A DNA stretch of 64,000 nucleotides, from contig JAJEKV010000028.1 in NCBI GenBank assembly GCA_021234155.1, positions 4,858,567 to 4,922,566 on the forward strand. Reading direction: 5' to 3'. This DNA is from Isoetes taiwanensis. Lineage: Eukaryota; Streptophyta; Lycopodiopsida; Isoetales; Isoetaceae. Below are positions 21,460 to 34,445 of the stretch, in pieces. The notes under the pieces are model-generated. The model was given only the letters and a program-made list of their open reading frames with translations. It was not told the origin of the DNA and ran no database searches. Position numbers and translations under genes: made by a program. Numbering within the stretch: the stretch's first letter is position 1; each line of letters begins with the position of its first letter.

Positions 21460-23880
21460 TACACCTAAATTTTTTGCAACTACGCTAAGCTAATATCTAG
21501 CATCTTACATCGAGCCTCTATGCCCCTTCCATAATTCTTGTGCCTCTATGCCTTGTTCCAAATTCTTCCCTGTAGCCATTGTTAGGCCGAATATGCCTGC
21601 CGCCAGATATGCCACATGCCAAATCCAGAACCCTAATATTAACCACAAACCTATTCGAAAACCACTAACCTAATATTAACCTAATATTTGAAACCTAAAC
21701 TAAAAAAACATGCAAACAATAAAAGCCCCACAACCACACGATTTTCCCTCTTCTTTAAAATCAATGGCTAATAAATGAGTGCACTCTAGAAATACCATTT
21801 AGTACGTCCACATGAATACGCCCGTGAAATCATATGAAAACCATGCCAAAAAGCGATAATGCTAGATATTTTAAGCTATGTAGCTTTTGTTTCTAATTTG
21901 TAGGGATTACTTTGAAAAACTTTGTAGCTGTCATTTGCATTGACGAACTTTGTAGCGTTTGTTGCTAAGTCGTCGGCATTTTGTTGAAGTTTTAGGCGTC
22001 TCATCACTGTTCGATGTATTAAAGTACATGAGTTCGCAAAGCCAGAATTTAGTAAATTTGTTGGATATCGAATTTTAGATGCCCAAGGCTTATGATCACT
22101 TTAAAGCTGAGCTATATTGTCATTGTTGTAGGGTCTTTACTTTCTTTAGTTCATTTGAATCAGCATTTTGGTTTCCTCTTTTCAACTGGGTTTTCACATG
22201 GCTATTCATTCATACTTTACTTTAAAGATACACAATGATTCTCCCTTAGGAAATACATGGTGAAGGTTAGGGAGAAGAAGAGAATGTGGGGGAAATGACT
22301 ATAGTGCTGATGGTATGGTCCATTTTCCAAGAGCGCTGATTTGCCTTCTCAGTGGTAGAGCTGCAATAAGTGATTACCTTATCTGGAGAGCAGAACATGT
22401 TCAAGTATAACAAGAAGCAAAAGTCGGTACTGCCAATGATTTTGAAAAAAGAAGGAGATCTCTTAACAATCAGAGGCCAAAGAAGAGGCTAACCATTGTC
22501 AACTACTGTAATATATAAATAGGGGTAACACGGCATTTTAACATTTCATGTCGACACCGCTCTGATATTGATGAATCTGGAAATCTGTTAGATGAAAACA
22601 ACTCTGTTGACAATAAACACTCTGTTGCAGACAAATTTGTTCAAACTTGGCGTATGTTAGCTATAGCTTCTGAATAACATGTTTGTTATAGCTTTGTGGT
22701 TGAAAAGTTGTGGCAGCACTGGATGTTACATAAAGACAAACAGTACATGGCTGGATGCACGCTCTGTTAAGAATCGGATAAAGGCAGCAAGAATCAACGA
22801 AAGAGAGCAATAGAGCAAGCAAGAAAGAACGGCTAACATCAAATTATGAATGTAGAGTACATGTACTTATAGAACAAAGCTGATTCTAACGTCTCTATCC
22901 TAACTAACTATGCCACGTCACTGATCCTTGATGTGGCTCAAATATGGCTTACATGCATGTATCTTAACAAGCTCAAGGTTTAAAACTTTTAAACTTAAAA
23001 CCCTATTATCTTCCCGATACAAATCATACAAAATTTGGATTTAACAGTTAAAACTGCTAAAATGTTTATCTTCATAAATAAGGTAAGACCCCAAGCCTAA
23101 ACCAATATATGAAGACAAGCTTAGGTAAGGTTATTGGTCTTCGCCTCGCTCCAAGGCTTTGCACATGAAAATAAAATTGCACAAGCCTATAGCCAAATAT
23201 TAAAAAGAAGGATGAATAGACTGCAACATTTGTGGAAATAGCCGGCCTGGAGTTCAACAACAGCTTGGCGTGCTCTCCCTTTCAGCATCAAACTTCTTCT
23301 TTAAAGCTTTGTACAATCTGTGCAGGACGGAAAGAATGATCAGTTTCACACTTATCGAAAATTTTCAAAGAGGTCTCAATGAGCATTTCAAATTGCCACA
23401 TACGACTTTGATGTCATATATAAATTTACAAGAATCAAATTGCATTATCTGATGCATGAGTAAACTAAATTTCAAAAAGCAATATATTGATAATGTAAGG
23501 CTTAAATCTGGCAGCCCACATCTGGAATCTGCAGATTTTAATTGCATCAGATATTTAAATAAGCAGCATCAATCAATTTGGAACCAGTTTCCAATAATTG
23601 GAGAAGAATTTATTCTGGAAATGGCTCTGTCCGAACCAGGGCGGTGAAGAAAAAGCTCAAATCTGGTCCGGCAATGCGCTGGCCAATTCTTCTAATCTAC
23701 AAAGCTGGGTAGATGGTTAGTGCAGGTCTGCATATGAGGCGGCAGGCCGGAGTAGAAAGACACTCTGAGACAAGGAAGAAAAGAGAAAAATCTGACAGGG
23801 GTACTCTGGCCTCGGACTTAAGATATGGCCATATGGGGCAATAGGGCTATACGGCCATTTTAACATGTTAAAGACCCGGA
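21460..23880. other. Intergenic, AT-rich, no gene recognised
   Basis: No frame above about 80 codons and no domain. It would include the promoter of the minus-strand PI4K-gamma-like exon just above 21.46 kb, but no TATA box stands out. Confidence 0.45.
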
Positions 23881-25640
23881 TATACCCATGGTTTAACACT
23901 AGAGTTGTCCCTTGATGGACCATAAATGGTTCATTTGTACAGTTTGCTTTAAAATTCATATAAAATCAATAGTATAAAATTCAGTTAAACCCTTTCTACA
24001 TGTTAATATATGGCAGTCACTTTGCATAGGAAAAATAGTTAAAAATGTATATACCCCTAAAATTGAAAGTTATACTTGGAAGAATCAAAGGGGGTCAAGT
24101 CCAATTTGCTTCATGTTTACATAATATAAAACTGTCTCAAGAAAAGGATTTTTTTGATTTCTTTCATTATAATGGTATATTTCTATACGAGATAAGGATG
24201 AATGTATAAAAAACCTTGTTCCAATCCAAAGTCTAGGAAGAAAGATATAGTCAGTTAAACATGACAGGGTGTCTTCTGTGGACCAATAATGGTTCCCAGA
24301 AGGCTATTTCAATTAAAATTTTATAACTTTTGCATGAAAATGATTTTTTACTTCAAATTTGGTATATAAGTAATTGACTAATTGCTTCATGCATAAAAAA
24401 TATTTGTTGGCCTGTAATTTGAAGGTTCAGCTTTGACGTATAGTTAACAATTTTAAGTGACTTTTAATTGATGTTTATTTTGTTATATTTGATAGTATGT
24501 CATTAAAAAAAATCATATATGAATGCTTGTATGGATATGAGATCAATGGAAAAACAAGTAAAGAAAAAAAGCAAAAGGCACGATCATGATAAATCAATAA
24601 AGGTTTCTGTACCTAAGACCATTACTGGTCCACATGTTCATTTTAAATCAATAACTTCTTTACCTTACTCAATCTCAAGCTGAATTTTAGGATATTAGTA
24701 TTTCATGAGCTCTTCTATCAATAAAAAATATCTATTGCTAGGTTTGGGCTAAAACTTTTAGTATTAGTTCCAAGTTATCATGAAATAGTTTCAATGTTTG
24801 ATCTCTAGATTTGTGCCTTGAGGATGAACTTTAAACACCATATTTTAAAGCTTCCCAAAGTTAAGAAAGCAATTCAAGATGAACCAAGGAAAAATATGAA
24901 ACGGTATGACTAAAGAAGATCAAGATAGACTGCTACGTCGATGCCAATTATTGGTCCACATGACCTCTCATTTCAAAGCTAAAATCATCATCTTAATCAA
25001 TTCTTTAGAATATAGTTTATACCATACTATATATGATAACATTAGTTGGTTAGGGAGGATTGTCTATCTAAAGGGTGATATCGAAGCACGAAAATTAAGC
25101 AGTTAAGGGCTAATATATGAGGAAGTCCACTTACACCTTTCAAAGATTATCTTATAGACGATGAGAAATCATAATATCATTATAGGGGACAAAATGAATA
25201 GAGCCAGTGCAAAAAAAATAGAGAAATTTTCTCAATCCACTTGGTTTAATCCTGGACCTATAAATAGTCCATGCTTATTTATATTCAAATCTTGTATATA
25301 ATACATTATTCTAACATGAAATTTGAGATCTATATTGCCAACAAAGGTTCAAATTTACAAAAATTATAGCCTATTATAAAAATTGATCTACATGTACTAT
25401 GGTTCTACTTAGACTACAATACTTTGGAGCAGCCACGCATTGACTAACTTTATAATAGTGGAAAATAAGTAGATTTCTTCATTTTTTCTTCTAATAAGAC
25501 CACACCAAAGATTTCAATATCCCTTTTTATCATATATTGTGCCATTCAAAAGACCTATGGGAGAAATGTAGTGCAATAAGTTAATATTTTAGATGAACTA
25601 GAAAAACAGGTACGGAAAGTCTTTTGATCTATTTATTTAT
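23880..25640 (+). repeat. Decayed tandem array, period roughly 300-370 bp
   Basis: A dyad-like block recurs near 23.91 (TGGACCATAAATGGTTCATT), 24.28 (TGGACCAATAATGGTTCCC), 24.62 (AGACCATTACTGGTCCACATG), 24.94 (CCAATTATTGGTCCACATG) and 25.25 kb (TGGACCTATAAATAGTCCATG), each followed by a similar AT-rich TTCAAA/TTTAAA-type stretch. No coding region. The units are too diverged to fix borders. Confidence 0.45.
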
Positions 25641-26290
25641 AGTCATGGTTAAACTTCATGATATTATTCTCCATTCATCAATAACCATCACTACCTACAT
25701 CATTGTTGAGTTTTAGACCTATAAGGGTATAATCAACGCACTTTGGAACCTTTTTTTTGTGTTCATCCTGTTATATTTGATCTTGTTTAGATCTAGATAA
25801 TGCATGGTTATACCCTAGTTACATTATATTTATGTTGATAAAGTAAATTCCTATATAGAGTTAATTAGAATGCATCATTTACTATCCTCATGAGACTTAT
25901 AGATGGGGTTTATTGGAGCACATTAACCTATATTTTTATTTTGAATTTTGTACAATAAATTTTTTAGTTAATAACGATACTAATATAACATATAAACATC
26001 TAAAAAATTCTTTGCACTATGCTTGTCTTGTTAACGACTCATTGTCACAAAAATTAAGTCAAAAGTTGTAATAATAAGAGAGAAATAATTCTTGAATCTC
26101 ATGCAGCATTTTTAAGTAAAATAGGGTTTGACGACTTCAATTGACATCAAATGAATTGACAGTAATTTGCTGATTTCTTCTCCTCCCCCATTCCTTTTTC
26201 TGGTGTAGATATATAATCTTGTATATTATTAAGTAGAAAGAAAGAGTACATGCTCCCCCTATGGGCATAGGGAAGAGAGAGTATTAGTGC
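25641..26290. other. AT-rich intergenic DNA, nothing recognised
   Basis: No coding frame, no clear repeat, no RNA gene seen. Confidence 0.4.
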
Positions 26291-26292
26291 TT

Positions 26293-26488
26293 AATATTTT
26301 TCGAGCGCCTTATTTATCAACCACAGTCATGTTTGAACCAAAGTATACGAGGTTTTCGTGGACTTAGCAAGTTTTTTTTGTGTTGTCATGTTAAAGCCAA
26401 AGCGAAAGAAAAAACACAAGGAATTTTTTTGATTTTATGCTGGTTCAAACATGACTGTGGTTGATAAATAAGACGCTCGAATATTTTT
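26293..26488. repeat. Long-stem inverted repeat (MITE or hairpin RNA source)
   Basis: Arm 26293-26340 and arm 26441-26488 are inverted; about 42 of 48 bases pair with one internal mismatch (core TGGTTCAAACATGACTGTGG). Inside the loop a second weaker stem joins a T-rich GTGTT to an AACAC A-rich run. No coding content. Confidence 0.85.
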
Positions 26489-26489
26489 T

Positions 26490-27594
26490 CTTATAGAAGA
26501 GAGGTGGAAACATATAGCTCAAAAACGTGTTAATATGTGTAGCCACCCACTTGCATAAACAACTCTAGTCAATATTGGTAGAATCCTTATACCTACCCCT
26601 AACTTGTCAGTTTACTTATCATATTATGACTTATATGTGATATCACCATCTATGTAGCCTTCTTCTTCTATTGTTGAATAGCTAGTAAAAAAAGTATTGA
26701 GGAATTGCTCCTAAACGTCAATCTTGTACGAGAGTAGAATAAAGTTTGAAAGTGCCTTAAAGTTGTATTTATTTACAGTGACGTAAAACTGTGTTTGCAA
26801 AGTTGGCTGAACATTTTCAAAATAGTGAATGAAACTAAAAGCTTGGCGGTGTTATAGCTTAGCAAGGCAGAGAAAAAACTCCGTAGGAAGTCAAAGCATT
26901 GTGCAAGCCTCCCCAGTTATAAAATGACAAAATTGAGAGACGTGGGGCCTCCCCAGTAATGGTATATGAGAGGGATAACACCCGAGTTCTAGGGTGTTAT
27001 CTGCCTTAACACCGAGAGTTTTATAATGGTTTTGTGGTGGTTTTCATAACAAGCTAGGTGTTTATAGCCATGTGGCATAACAAACTAGGTGTTTATGCAC
27101 TTTTTAATGTGTTATTGGTGGGTAACACTCTTGCAACCAATGGCTGAGATTTGATGTCAGCCTTAAAACTTGAGGGCCAGGTTGTTTAAGGTATTGTAAC
27201 GGTAACAAAGTTAGTCCACGATTCCCCATTGACAACTTTCGTCCTCCTTGGGTCGTTGCCAAGCCGAGAATCATGTCTCAATTGTGCAACCTTATACAAT
27301 ATTAATCATTTAGTAGATTGTGGAGTTGGTACAATTGTTTAAGGGGGCAAAATTGTGCTTCCACTCGTGACAAATGCATACAAAAGGCGACCATGGGCAC
27401 TGCGTTATGATTTTTTAGTGAGAACCAAATTGCACAATAACAAGACAATTTATTTTGCACACGTTATAGATTTTGTGATCACAAGGAAGTAAATGCAAAT
27501 GTTGACATGCAACAAAAGTAGTGGTGAAATTTGCACTCCTTCAAAGTACATGGCCCCCCTTCAGGCAAGCGAGGTACTTCTAGTCAAATACTAA
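26490..27594. other. Intergenic and upstream region of the GRAS gene
   Basis: AT-rich. At 26.96-27.15 kb short repeats of a TAACACC/GGTGTTA type and a doubled CATAACAAGCTAGGTGTTTA-like unit occur. These may be a small TIR element or promoter sequence. No gene. Confidence 0.4.
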
Positions 27595-27595
27595 T

Positions 27596-27655
27596 TGGAC
27601 CAAGCTAAAGCTTAAAACTATGGACCAAGCTAAAGCTTCAAGTTATGGCCGCTAG
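27596..27655 (+). promoter_or_regulatory. Tandem repeat and overlapping uORF at GRAS start
   Basis: The unit GGACCAAGCTAAAGCTT occurs twice in 27597-27637. The second copy follows an upstream ATG at 27620 that opens an 11-residue frame (MDQAKASSYGR) ending at 27655, ten bases past the GRAS start at 27645 and out of frame with it. If transcription starts upstream of 27620, this uORF would reduce initiation at the main ATG. Confidence 0.6.
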
Positions 27656-29690
27656 TTCTGGCGCCATGGATCTCAACCAAATTGCCCACCTTTTGATGAC
27701 AGACAATGATGACGTGAACTCGCCGCTGCAGTCTGATCGCAATAACATGATCCTAGTTCAAGAGCTTCAGGAGCTTTTGGCCCCTTCACCCCCCAATTGG
27801 CAGCTGCAGACAATCCTGGATGATGCGCCTATGGTAAGTCGGCAGTTCAATATAAATAATGCCGTCACAACAAACAATAGCTTTGAAAGTAGTAGTTTCC
27901 TTGATGATCTAGATGACTGTACCATGCAGTTGGAGCCTAATTTTGAGCAAATGCCTGCGGTTGAAACTTATATGAGGGAGTTGAATGCCTTAGTTCATCA
28001 GGGTCCTGGTTCTTTGAAATCTTTGTCCATTGATGATGGTGATGTTGGCTCTGTAGATGCTATGTCAGTGGAGGATTTTGCCTTTGATAGAAACCAGGTT
28101 AGGGCTTCTAGTTATTCCAGTGGTGATGAATCTGCTATAGTGGGTAGTAATGGTGCTTCGGATTATGATGAAAAAAAAGTCGCTCCCTGGCAGAGAACAG
28201 ATACGGAAAGTTGTAATTATTCTGGGGGAAAACTCCCTTTTCCTCCTAAGACTGCCTCTTCTGGCAGCTCTTCTTATACTCAAGGTATTGAGGTTTCTTC
28301 TTCGTGTAGATTGCAAGGATCACCAGAAAGAGGAGATCCTGCAAGAGGAGATAATTTGTTAAGGCTGCTTCAGAGATGTGTGGCATCTCATGTACTTCCA
28401 AAGGAAAAATCAAACGACCCTGAAGATGGCTCTAAATCCAAAGGTGAGGTGTTAAACCCTCCTCTTGAAATTGTTCACGCTCCCAAGGAAGGAACCCACA
28501 GCCATGGCCATGGTCATGAACAGGTTTTTAGGGGTTATATTTCTAGAGATTTGCTTACTATGTTAGTTGACTGTGCTCATGCTGTAATGAAGAATGATTT
28601 TATTAATGCCAATGGAATGGCAACGCTCATCAGAAAGGATGCATTTGCTCTTGGAAACGGAACACAACGGGTTGCTCACTATTTTGTGGAGGCACTAACA
28701 GCTAGGCTTCTTGGTACTGGCCATGCCTTGTATATCACAAACAACACTCCTTCTTCAACAGAGGCAAAAATGATATATGAATTTAGGGTAAGTGCCACTC
28801 CTAGTCCATGGATTCCTCATTTTTTCTCGAACCAAACTATTCTTAATGTTTGCAATGGCAAGCAGAAGGTGCATATAATAGACTATGGTATTATTAGCAA
28901 CAGATTCCAGTGGCCTCTACTTTTAAATATGCTGGCTAAAAGACCAGGAGGTCCTCCCAAGCTTAGGGTTACTGGCATAGATCTGCCTCAGCCTGGATTC
29001 AAGCCTGAAGAAAAATTAAATGAGTTTGGCAGGTCTTTAGGAGATCTTGCTAGGCAACTAGGTATCTGGCTTGAATTTCATTCCGTCTGCTCCCCTAAAT
29101 GGGAAAGCATTCTTCCAAGCTCCTTCAATATTAAATCCAGTGAAGCTCTTATTGTGAATTTTCTCTTTACAATTCATCATCTTGAAGATGAGAGCATGAG
29201 GAGGGATAGCCCTAGAAAAATTACCCTGGCACATATCAGGAAGATGAATCCTGACATTGTGATTCTTGGAGTAAATAATGGACAAAGGGTTATGCCATTT
29301 AACTTCATGGATCGATTCAGCCAAGCCTTATCTAGATTTGGAGCAAAATTTGATGCAGCAGAAAGTGGTGTCAGGGAAGACAAGCAGGCAGCAAGGATGC
29401 TGTATGAGCAAAAATTTCTAGGGCCTGAGATCCTAAACCTAATAGCTTGTGAGGGGAGTGAAAGGGTGGTAAGGCATGGTCCTTATCAAGACTGGGAGAG
29501 TATAATGGAAAAGGCAGGTTTCAGGATGCTGCCAATGGACAGAATGATTTACAGCAGGGCATGGAGGTTGATGAGCAAGTACCATAGAAACTTCAGCATA
29601 GAAGAAGATGCAGGTTGGCTGAAATTATCCTGGAAGAATGTTACCACACAATGTGTGTGTGCATGGAAGCCTATCTACATTTTCCAGTGA
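27645..29690 (+). CDS. GRAS-family transcription regulator, LISCL subfamily
   Basis: Intronless, 681 residues. The N-terminal 290 residues are variable, Ser/Asp-rich and include a conserved-looking LRLLQRCVASHVLP stretch near residue 235. The GRAS domain spans about 297-680: leucine-rich DLLTMLVDCAHAVMKND, the GNGTQRVAHYFVEALTARL block, the VHIID core as KVHIIDYG at about 407-414, GGPPKLRVTGIDLPQPGF, then the PFYRE-equivalent region, NLIACEGSERV and the SAW end WLKLSWKNVTTQCVCAWKP. The GTQR and GIDLPQPGF signatures place it with SCL9/SCL14/SCL33-type LISCL proteins, nuclear co-regulators in stress and development. Length is usual for the family and the frame is intact. Confidence 0.95.
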   Translation: MAASSGAMDLNQIAHLLMTDNDDVNSPLQSDRNNMILVQELQELLAPSPPNWQLQTILDDAPMVSRQFNINNAVTTNNSFESSSFLDDLDDCTMQLEPNFEQMPAVETYMRELNALVHQGPGSLKSLSIDDGDVGSVDAMSVEDFAFDRNQVRASSYSSGDESAIVGSNGASDYDEKKVAPWQRTDTESCNYSGGKLPFPPKTASSGSSSYTQGIEVSSSCRLQGSPERGDPARGDNLLRLLQRCVASHVLPKEKSNDPEDGSKSKGEVLNPPLEIVHAPKEGTHSHGHGHEQVFRGYISRDLLTMLVDCAHAVMKNDFINANGMATLIRKDAFALGNGTQRVAHYFVEALTARLLGTGHALYITNNTPSSTEAKMIYEFRVSATPSPWIPHFFSNQTILNVCNGKQKVHIIDYGIISNRFQWPLLLNMLAKRPGGPPKLRVTGIDLPQPGFKPEEKLNEFGRSLGDLARQLGIWLEFHSVCSPKWESILPSSFNIKSSEALIVNFLFTIHHLEDESMRRDSPRKITLAHIRKMNPDIVILGVNNGQRVMPFNFMDRFSQALSRFGAKFDAAESGVREDKQAARMLYEQKFLGPEILNLIACEGSERVVRHGPYQDWESIMEKAGFRMLPMDRMIYSRAWRLMSKYHRNFSIEEDAGWLKLSWKNVTTQCVCAWKPIYIFQ

Positions 29691-31396
29691 ATTTTCTCCC
29701 AACTCTTTTTCTTGTGATCCTTGAACTTGACCTTCGGTAGATCCTTGCTTCTGATTTTGACTGATGTGCTTCATTGTGATTCTGCATGAGACTGATGTGC
29801 AGTCAGAAGCATTTGTTAATCTGTACAGTACAAGCAGCATCTGTATCCATGTGTGCATTCACAGTAACAACAGAGTTAGACAAACACAACAAACTTGTTC
29901 TGTTTTATATCATACAAAATTGTAATATCAATTCGCCTATATGATACTTATCAATTTTTTATCTATTGATTTTGACAGAAAACTTGCTTTACTAATATCT
30001 GGAACACTATTGCATGATGCGATGTCTTCCACTTAAAACGTACCCAGAGATGACAAACAATTGGATGTTGGGGTGTTTGGCCCACAATGTGTCCATTTCA
30101 AATGTTTGAGAAATGCCAAGGGTCTATGTCATTGAAACCTATCTAATTAAGCACCTTAATCTAAACTAGTAACGGGTGCCTGGGGTTGCGTATGTAGACA
30201 CATGTACAATGCCTAGCTATATTTGAAGGAACAATGTGCAAATATGCTCCATTAGGCTGGCAGATTTCAAGCCTTCCACCTAATTCTTTTTGTTGTTATT
30301 AATCAACGCATGCGTTGGCTGTCACAATGCAGTGGCTTTATACGGCAGACTAACAAAAATCTACCTACAAAATTAGTTGGATTCATAGTGTTGATGTTGA
30401 TGGACTTTATGGATGTTGTAGTATGATGTTGTATGTCATGTAGATATAGATGGGCGTTTAGTTGTTTGTTGATAAGAGGTGAGGTAGGTGAAGTTTACAT
30501 TTTGTGCTTCTAACCATTATGAAGGGCATAAACTGTGAGTAGAAAATGGAGATGTTTAGACTAAGAACAAATGATGGTTGTTTGAGAGTACTTGTTAGGG
30601 AATTCTATTGTTCGTGAGAGACCATAAGAAGTTTTCTTTGTATATCATAGAAAATGGAGTGATGTGGCATCTACCTTGCGAGGAGGCATATTACTGCCAT
30701 GATTAGAAGTATGGTCTATAGTATTAGTAACGGTGATTTATGCTATCTCTATCGAATCCCCTCTGGAACCCCCTGTTATTGTGCTACATAGTTCAATTGT
30801 TTTAGGAGTATGGTCTAGGGTCTTACTAATAGTCAGAGGACTTGCAATAGAAGGTACAGACTTTAGTGTTGGCTAAATTAGACCTCACAACACTAGTTGT
30901 TGATACTGCTGCACACAAGGTAGGAGCATTGTAGCCTCATCGCCCGCGCATAGTGAAATTTACAGTGTCAAATTTGAGAAATAAAATGAATATCATAACA
31001 CAAGTCAAACGATTGAAAGGGACATCTCTGTATTCGGATTTTGATCTTATTAAGTCACATCACAAGATGCCAAGATTTACAAAAGATCCAGGACATTCAA
31101 AGGAATGGTGGTAAGGCTGCATTGATCCATGACAAACTACGCATCTTTACACCATCATATGCAACCTTTATTGACGCATTTCATCGTGCTACGACCACTC
31201 ATACTGTCACATGCACCTGCTAAATGCGCATTTTGCTGTTCCATCCTCTCCATCCACTATATCTTCTCGTGCTCAAGGCCCCACCTCTCATGATGTTGCT
31301 AATGGTACACCTGTTGTTGTTACTGTTCTTGCCGCCTCTATGGCTCAAGCCTCTTCAGTTCACACTGCTCATACTTTAAATATACATTCATAGGAA
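29691..31396. other. GRAS 3' flank and intergenic DNA
   Basis: No gene recognised. 29.7-29.9 kb probably holds the 3' UTR. From about 31.0 kb, short plus-strand frames (31041-31393) rich in Thr/Ala/Ser precede the LINE endonuclease and may be remnants of its leader or first ORF. Confidence 0.4.
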
Positions 31397-34300
31397 ATGT
31401 GCCTTCGGTTGGTGTCTTGGAATTATCGAGGTCTTCCCTTGCGTAAAGGTGATGGCCGGAATCCAATTGCAAAAGATATGGATACCCTTTGCTCATGGAA
31501 ACATAGGAGCATTGCCAAAAGGCTACCTCATTTCACATGCTATCAATACCTTTCATTATTTAATGAAAGTAATAGGCAGCGAGGCTGTGGCGGAGTTGCG
31601 TGCTATTTCAAGGATGCCTTTGCTCCATATATCATGCTTCATAAAGCTGATAGATATAACCGCTACATCTGGATCAAACTCCATTGCAACAATGGTAGTG
31701 TCATTTTTGTTGCTGCTTGTTACTTCCCACCTACATCATCACCTTTCCATGATGAATATGATGTAGATTGCAATGATTCTTATGGTGATCTTTATGATGA
31801 CATTGCTCAATTCAAACAATTAGGGCATGTTATTCTTCTTGGTGATTTCAATGCTAGCACAACTGCAATGTAAGGTGCTCATATACTTGATGATGCACGT
31901 GACCCTTTATGGATGTCTGCCAATGTTACAGTTTTGTCACATTCATTGCCTGATGCTAACAAACTTGTCTCAACATTTGGAAGGGAACTCATCTAATTGT
32001 GTGAAGTCTTTGAGATGGTAATTTGTAATGGCTTAGAGCAATGGCCACAACCTAAAGGTATTACATGCAGACAGGATAGATAAGGATATGGTACTAGTAT
32101 TGTTGATTATGTCATTTTCCAAGTGCAAGCATTAGATCTCATTTCAGATTTTCGAATTGGCACAAGGCATAGAGATGAGGAGATAAATTCTGATCAGTAT
32201 CCACTTTATTTGTCATTAAAGTGGCAACTTACACCTCTTCAACCTATTGCTATCCATGCTCCTGTCTTTCGCATTCGCTTGATTATCAAGAATTATAAGA
32301 CCGTGTTGAAACACAAGAAGGCACGCTTTGTTGCTGAGCATCAGAAGCAAATGTTGGAATTGCTGCTACGTGAATCTCGGACCTTTTGGCGCAAAATATT
32401 ATATTGACCACATCCTACCCTTGGGATGAGCGATTGGTCCAACTATATGATCATCCGGCCTACTTTGGTAGGTAATATTCTTCAATTCATAGAGAAGGAA
32501 GTTAAAGAACGCCTGCGACGTCTATCCAATGGCAAATCAACTAGTCTTCAAGGTTTGCAAGTAGAATTGCTTAAAAAGGAGGGTCCGCTATTGCTTCCAA
32601 TCATCTTTTAAATCACGCTTTGTAAGAAGGATTGCCAGAAAGTTGGGCTTTATTATTGTCGCATGATCATAGTCAGTTCCATATTTTCAAAGCTCTTAGC
32701 CAGTATTGCTGAGAAGCAGTTGACATCATGGCAAGAACATACTAGCGTAGGTGCTGTAGGACAGGTAGGCTTTTGTCCAGGCCATTCTATTAGACCATAT
32801 TTTCACATTGCGCATGCTTATCAAACATAATCGAAGCTTGAAATAAGACCTTTATAGATGCTTTGTGGATTTTACTTATGCTTTTGATACAGTACCTCGC
32901 AAGCTTCTTTGACAGTGCTTGCAAACATTTGGGGTTCCACAAGACCTTCAAAATGTCGTTTATCGGCTCTATGAAAGGGTCTTTGCTAAATTTCTAGCAT
33001 CAGGTACCCAAACTACTAGCAATACTGGAGTACGTCAGGGTTGCCCTCTATCTCCTACACTCTTTGGCTTGTACAATTGGAAGAATGGCTTGACCATTAT
33101 GGTGGCAGGCTCACATTTGGCACACTATATCATCGGGCAACTTATGTATGCTGATGATGTTTTGCTTATAGCACATATAGCTACTAGTATGCAACAACAT
33201 TTATATGCTTTGCACAGTTTTTGTGAGAATACATGCCTACGTATTAATCTTCAAAACACCAAGCTCTTGGTAGTTCAATCTTCTCGACATAGTGTTCCAA
33301 CTTTGCACCATGATAGCCATGAAGTTGAAGTTAGAGATAGCTACAAGTATCTTAGTGTAGAATTCTATAAGAACGCCCCTTGGGAACACTGTATTACCAA
33401 GCGTGTGACTGTTGGTTGGAGAGCACTCTATGCAATGCAGAACAATTATTTTCACGCAAAAATTCATGATTAGTCATAGAAAGCCCACTTATTTTGGGCT
33501 TTTGTAGAGGTTGTTTTACTGTATAGTTTTGAAGTGTAGGGGTATGCCATTTGTGCTAGTGCTTGGGAGAGCTTGGAATGGGTGCAACAATCCTTTCTCA
33601 CTTACAACATAGGAGTCAAAACTACGGTGCCCTATGCTATTCTTTTACAAGAAACAAGTTTTCGGCCGTTTCAACATTCTGCATGAAGTGCCATCTCCAC
33701 TATATCAGCAAGGTGCATCATAGGGATGATGCTAGGTACCTTCTTCTCACGCTTACCATGGCTGAATCTCCTCATTGTTTGAAATGATGCTGGAAAGAAC
33801 GTTGTAATGCATGGTTTGCCCGCTAGTCTGTGCAACGGAAACACTGCATGGTGCTTGCTAGTTCTGATCCCGAGCTTTTGCAACAATATCTCAATGGTTG
33901 TTTGTCTCAAACACACTTTGGCACTACGACCACAAGCTTATTTGCTTGCTTCCTTGTTCAAGAAAAACTTGTAGCTATTGCATCAATTTGCATAGGGTCC
34001 TACAAGCTACGGATCGAGACGGGTAGATGGGAGCGGCCGCAATTGCCACGAGAAGCAAGATTATGTGCATGTTGTCGGTTACAGGTTATTGAAGATGAAA
34101 GCCATACTCTTCTAAGATGTCCTGCTTTTGAGATGGCCATGAATCATTATTTGACTTTAGCATTCCATTCCATGCTCCCACGACTTCTCAGAGCCTTACC
34201 TATGTATGACTTTGCATTACACATACTTGAGGTTCTAGATGAGCGTCTTCAATTACTAAGCCCTCGATCGTCATGGTACACTTATTTTTTCCTAATTGTC

Positions 34301-34445
34301 TAGTGTCATCATTACTGCAAAGGTTTTTCCCTTGAAAACCTTTCGAGGTAGGGGTTTTTAAATCCTAGTAGTAATGGTTTTACTGGCACGTTGTATGGTC
34401 CCATGGCCTTTTGGCCTTTGTGGACGTTAAAAGATCCATTATATT
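31397..34445 (+). mobile_element. LINE retrotransposon, broken ORF2
   Basis: An apurinic-type endonuclease frame (31397-31873) has LVSWNYRGLP at its start and HVILLGDFNAS at its end. A decayed linker follows, with RLRRLSNGKSTSLQGL near 32.5 kb. Reverse transcriptase (32919-33473) has GVRQGCPLSPTLFGLY and the catalytic QLMYADDVLLIAH. The C-terminal zinc-binding part (33830-34303) has CACCRLQVIEDESHTLLRCP. Stops and frameshifts split the protein in at least four places. The 3' end carries a conserved GGTTTTTCCC---AAAACC hairpin-like tail region also found at 38.2 and 47.35 kb, and ends in an AT-rich tract. Seven or more related fragments lie in this window. Confidence 0.85.
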
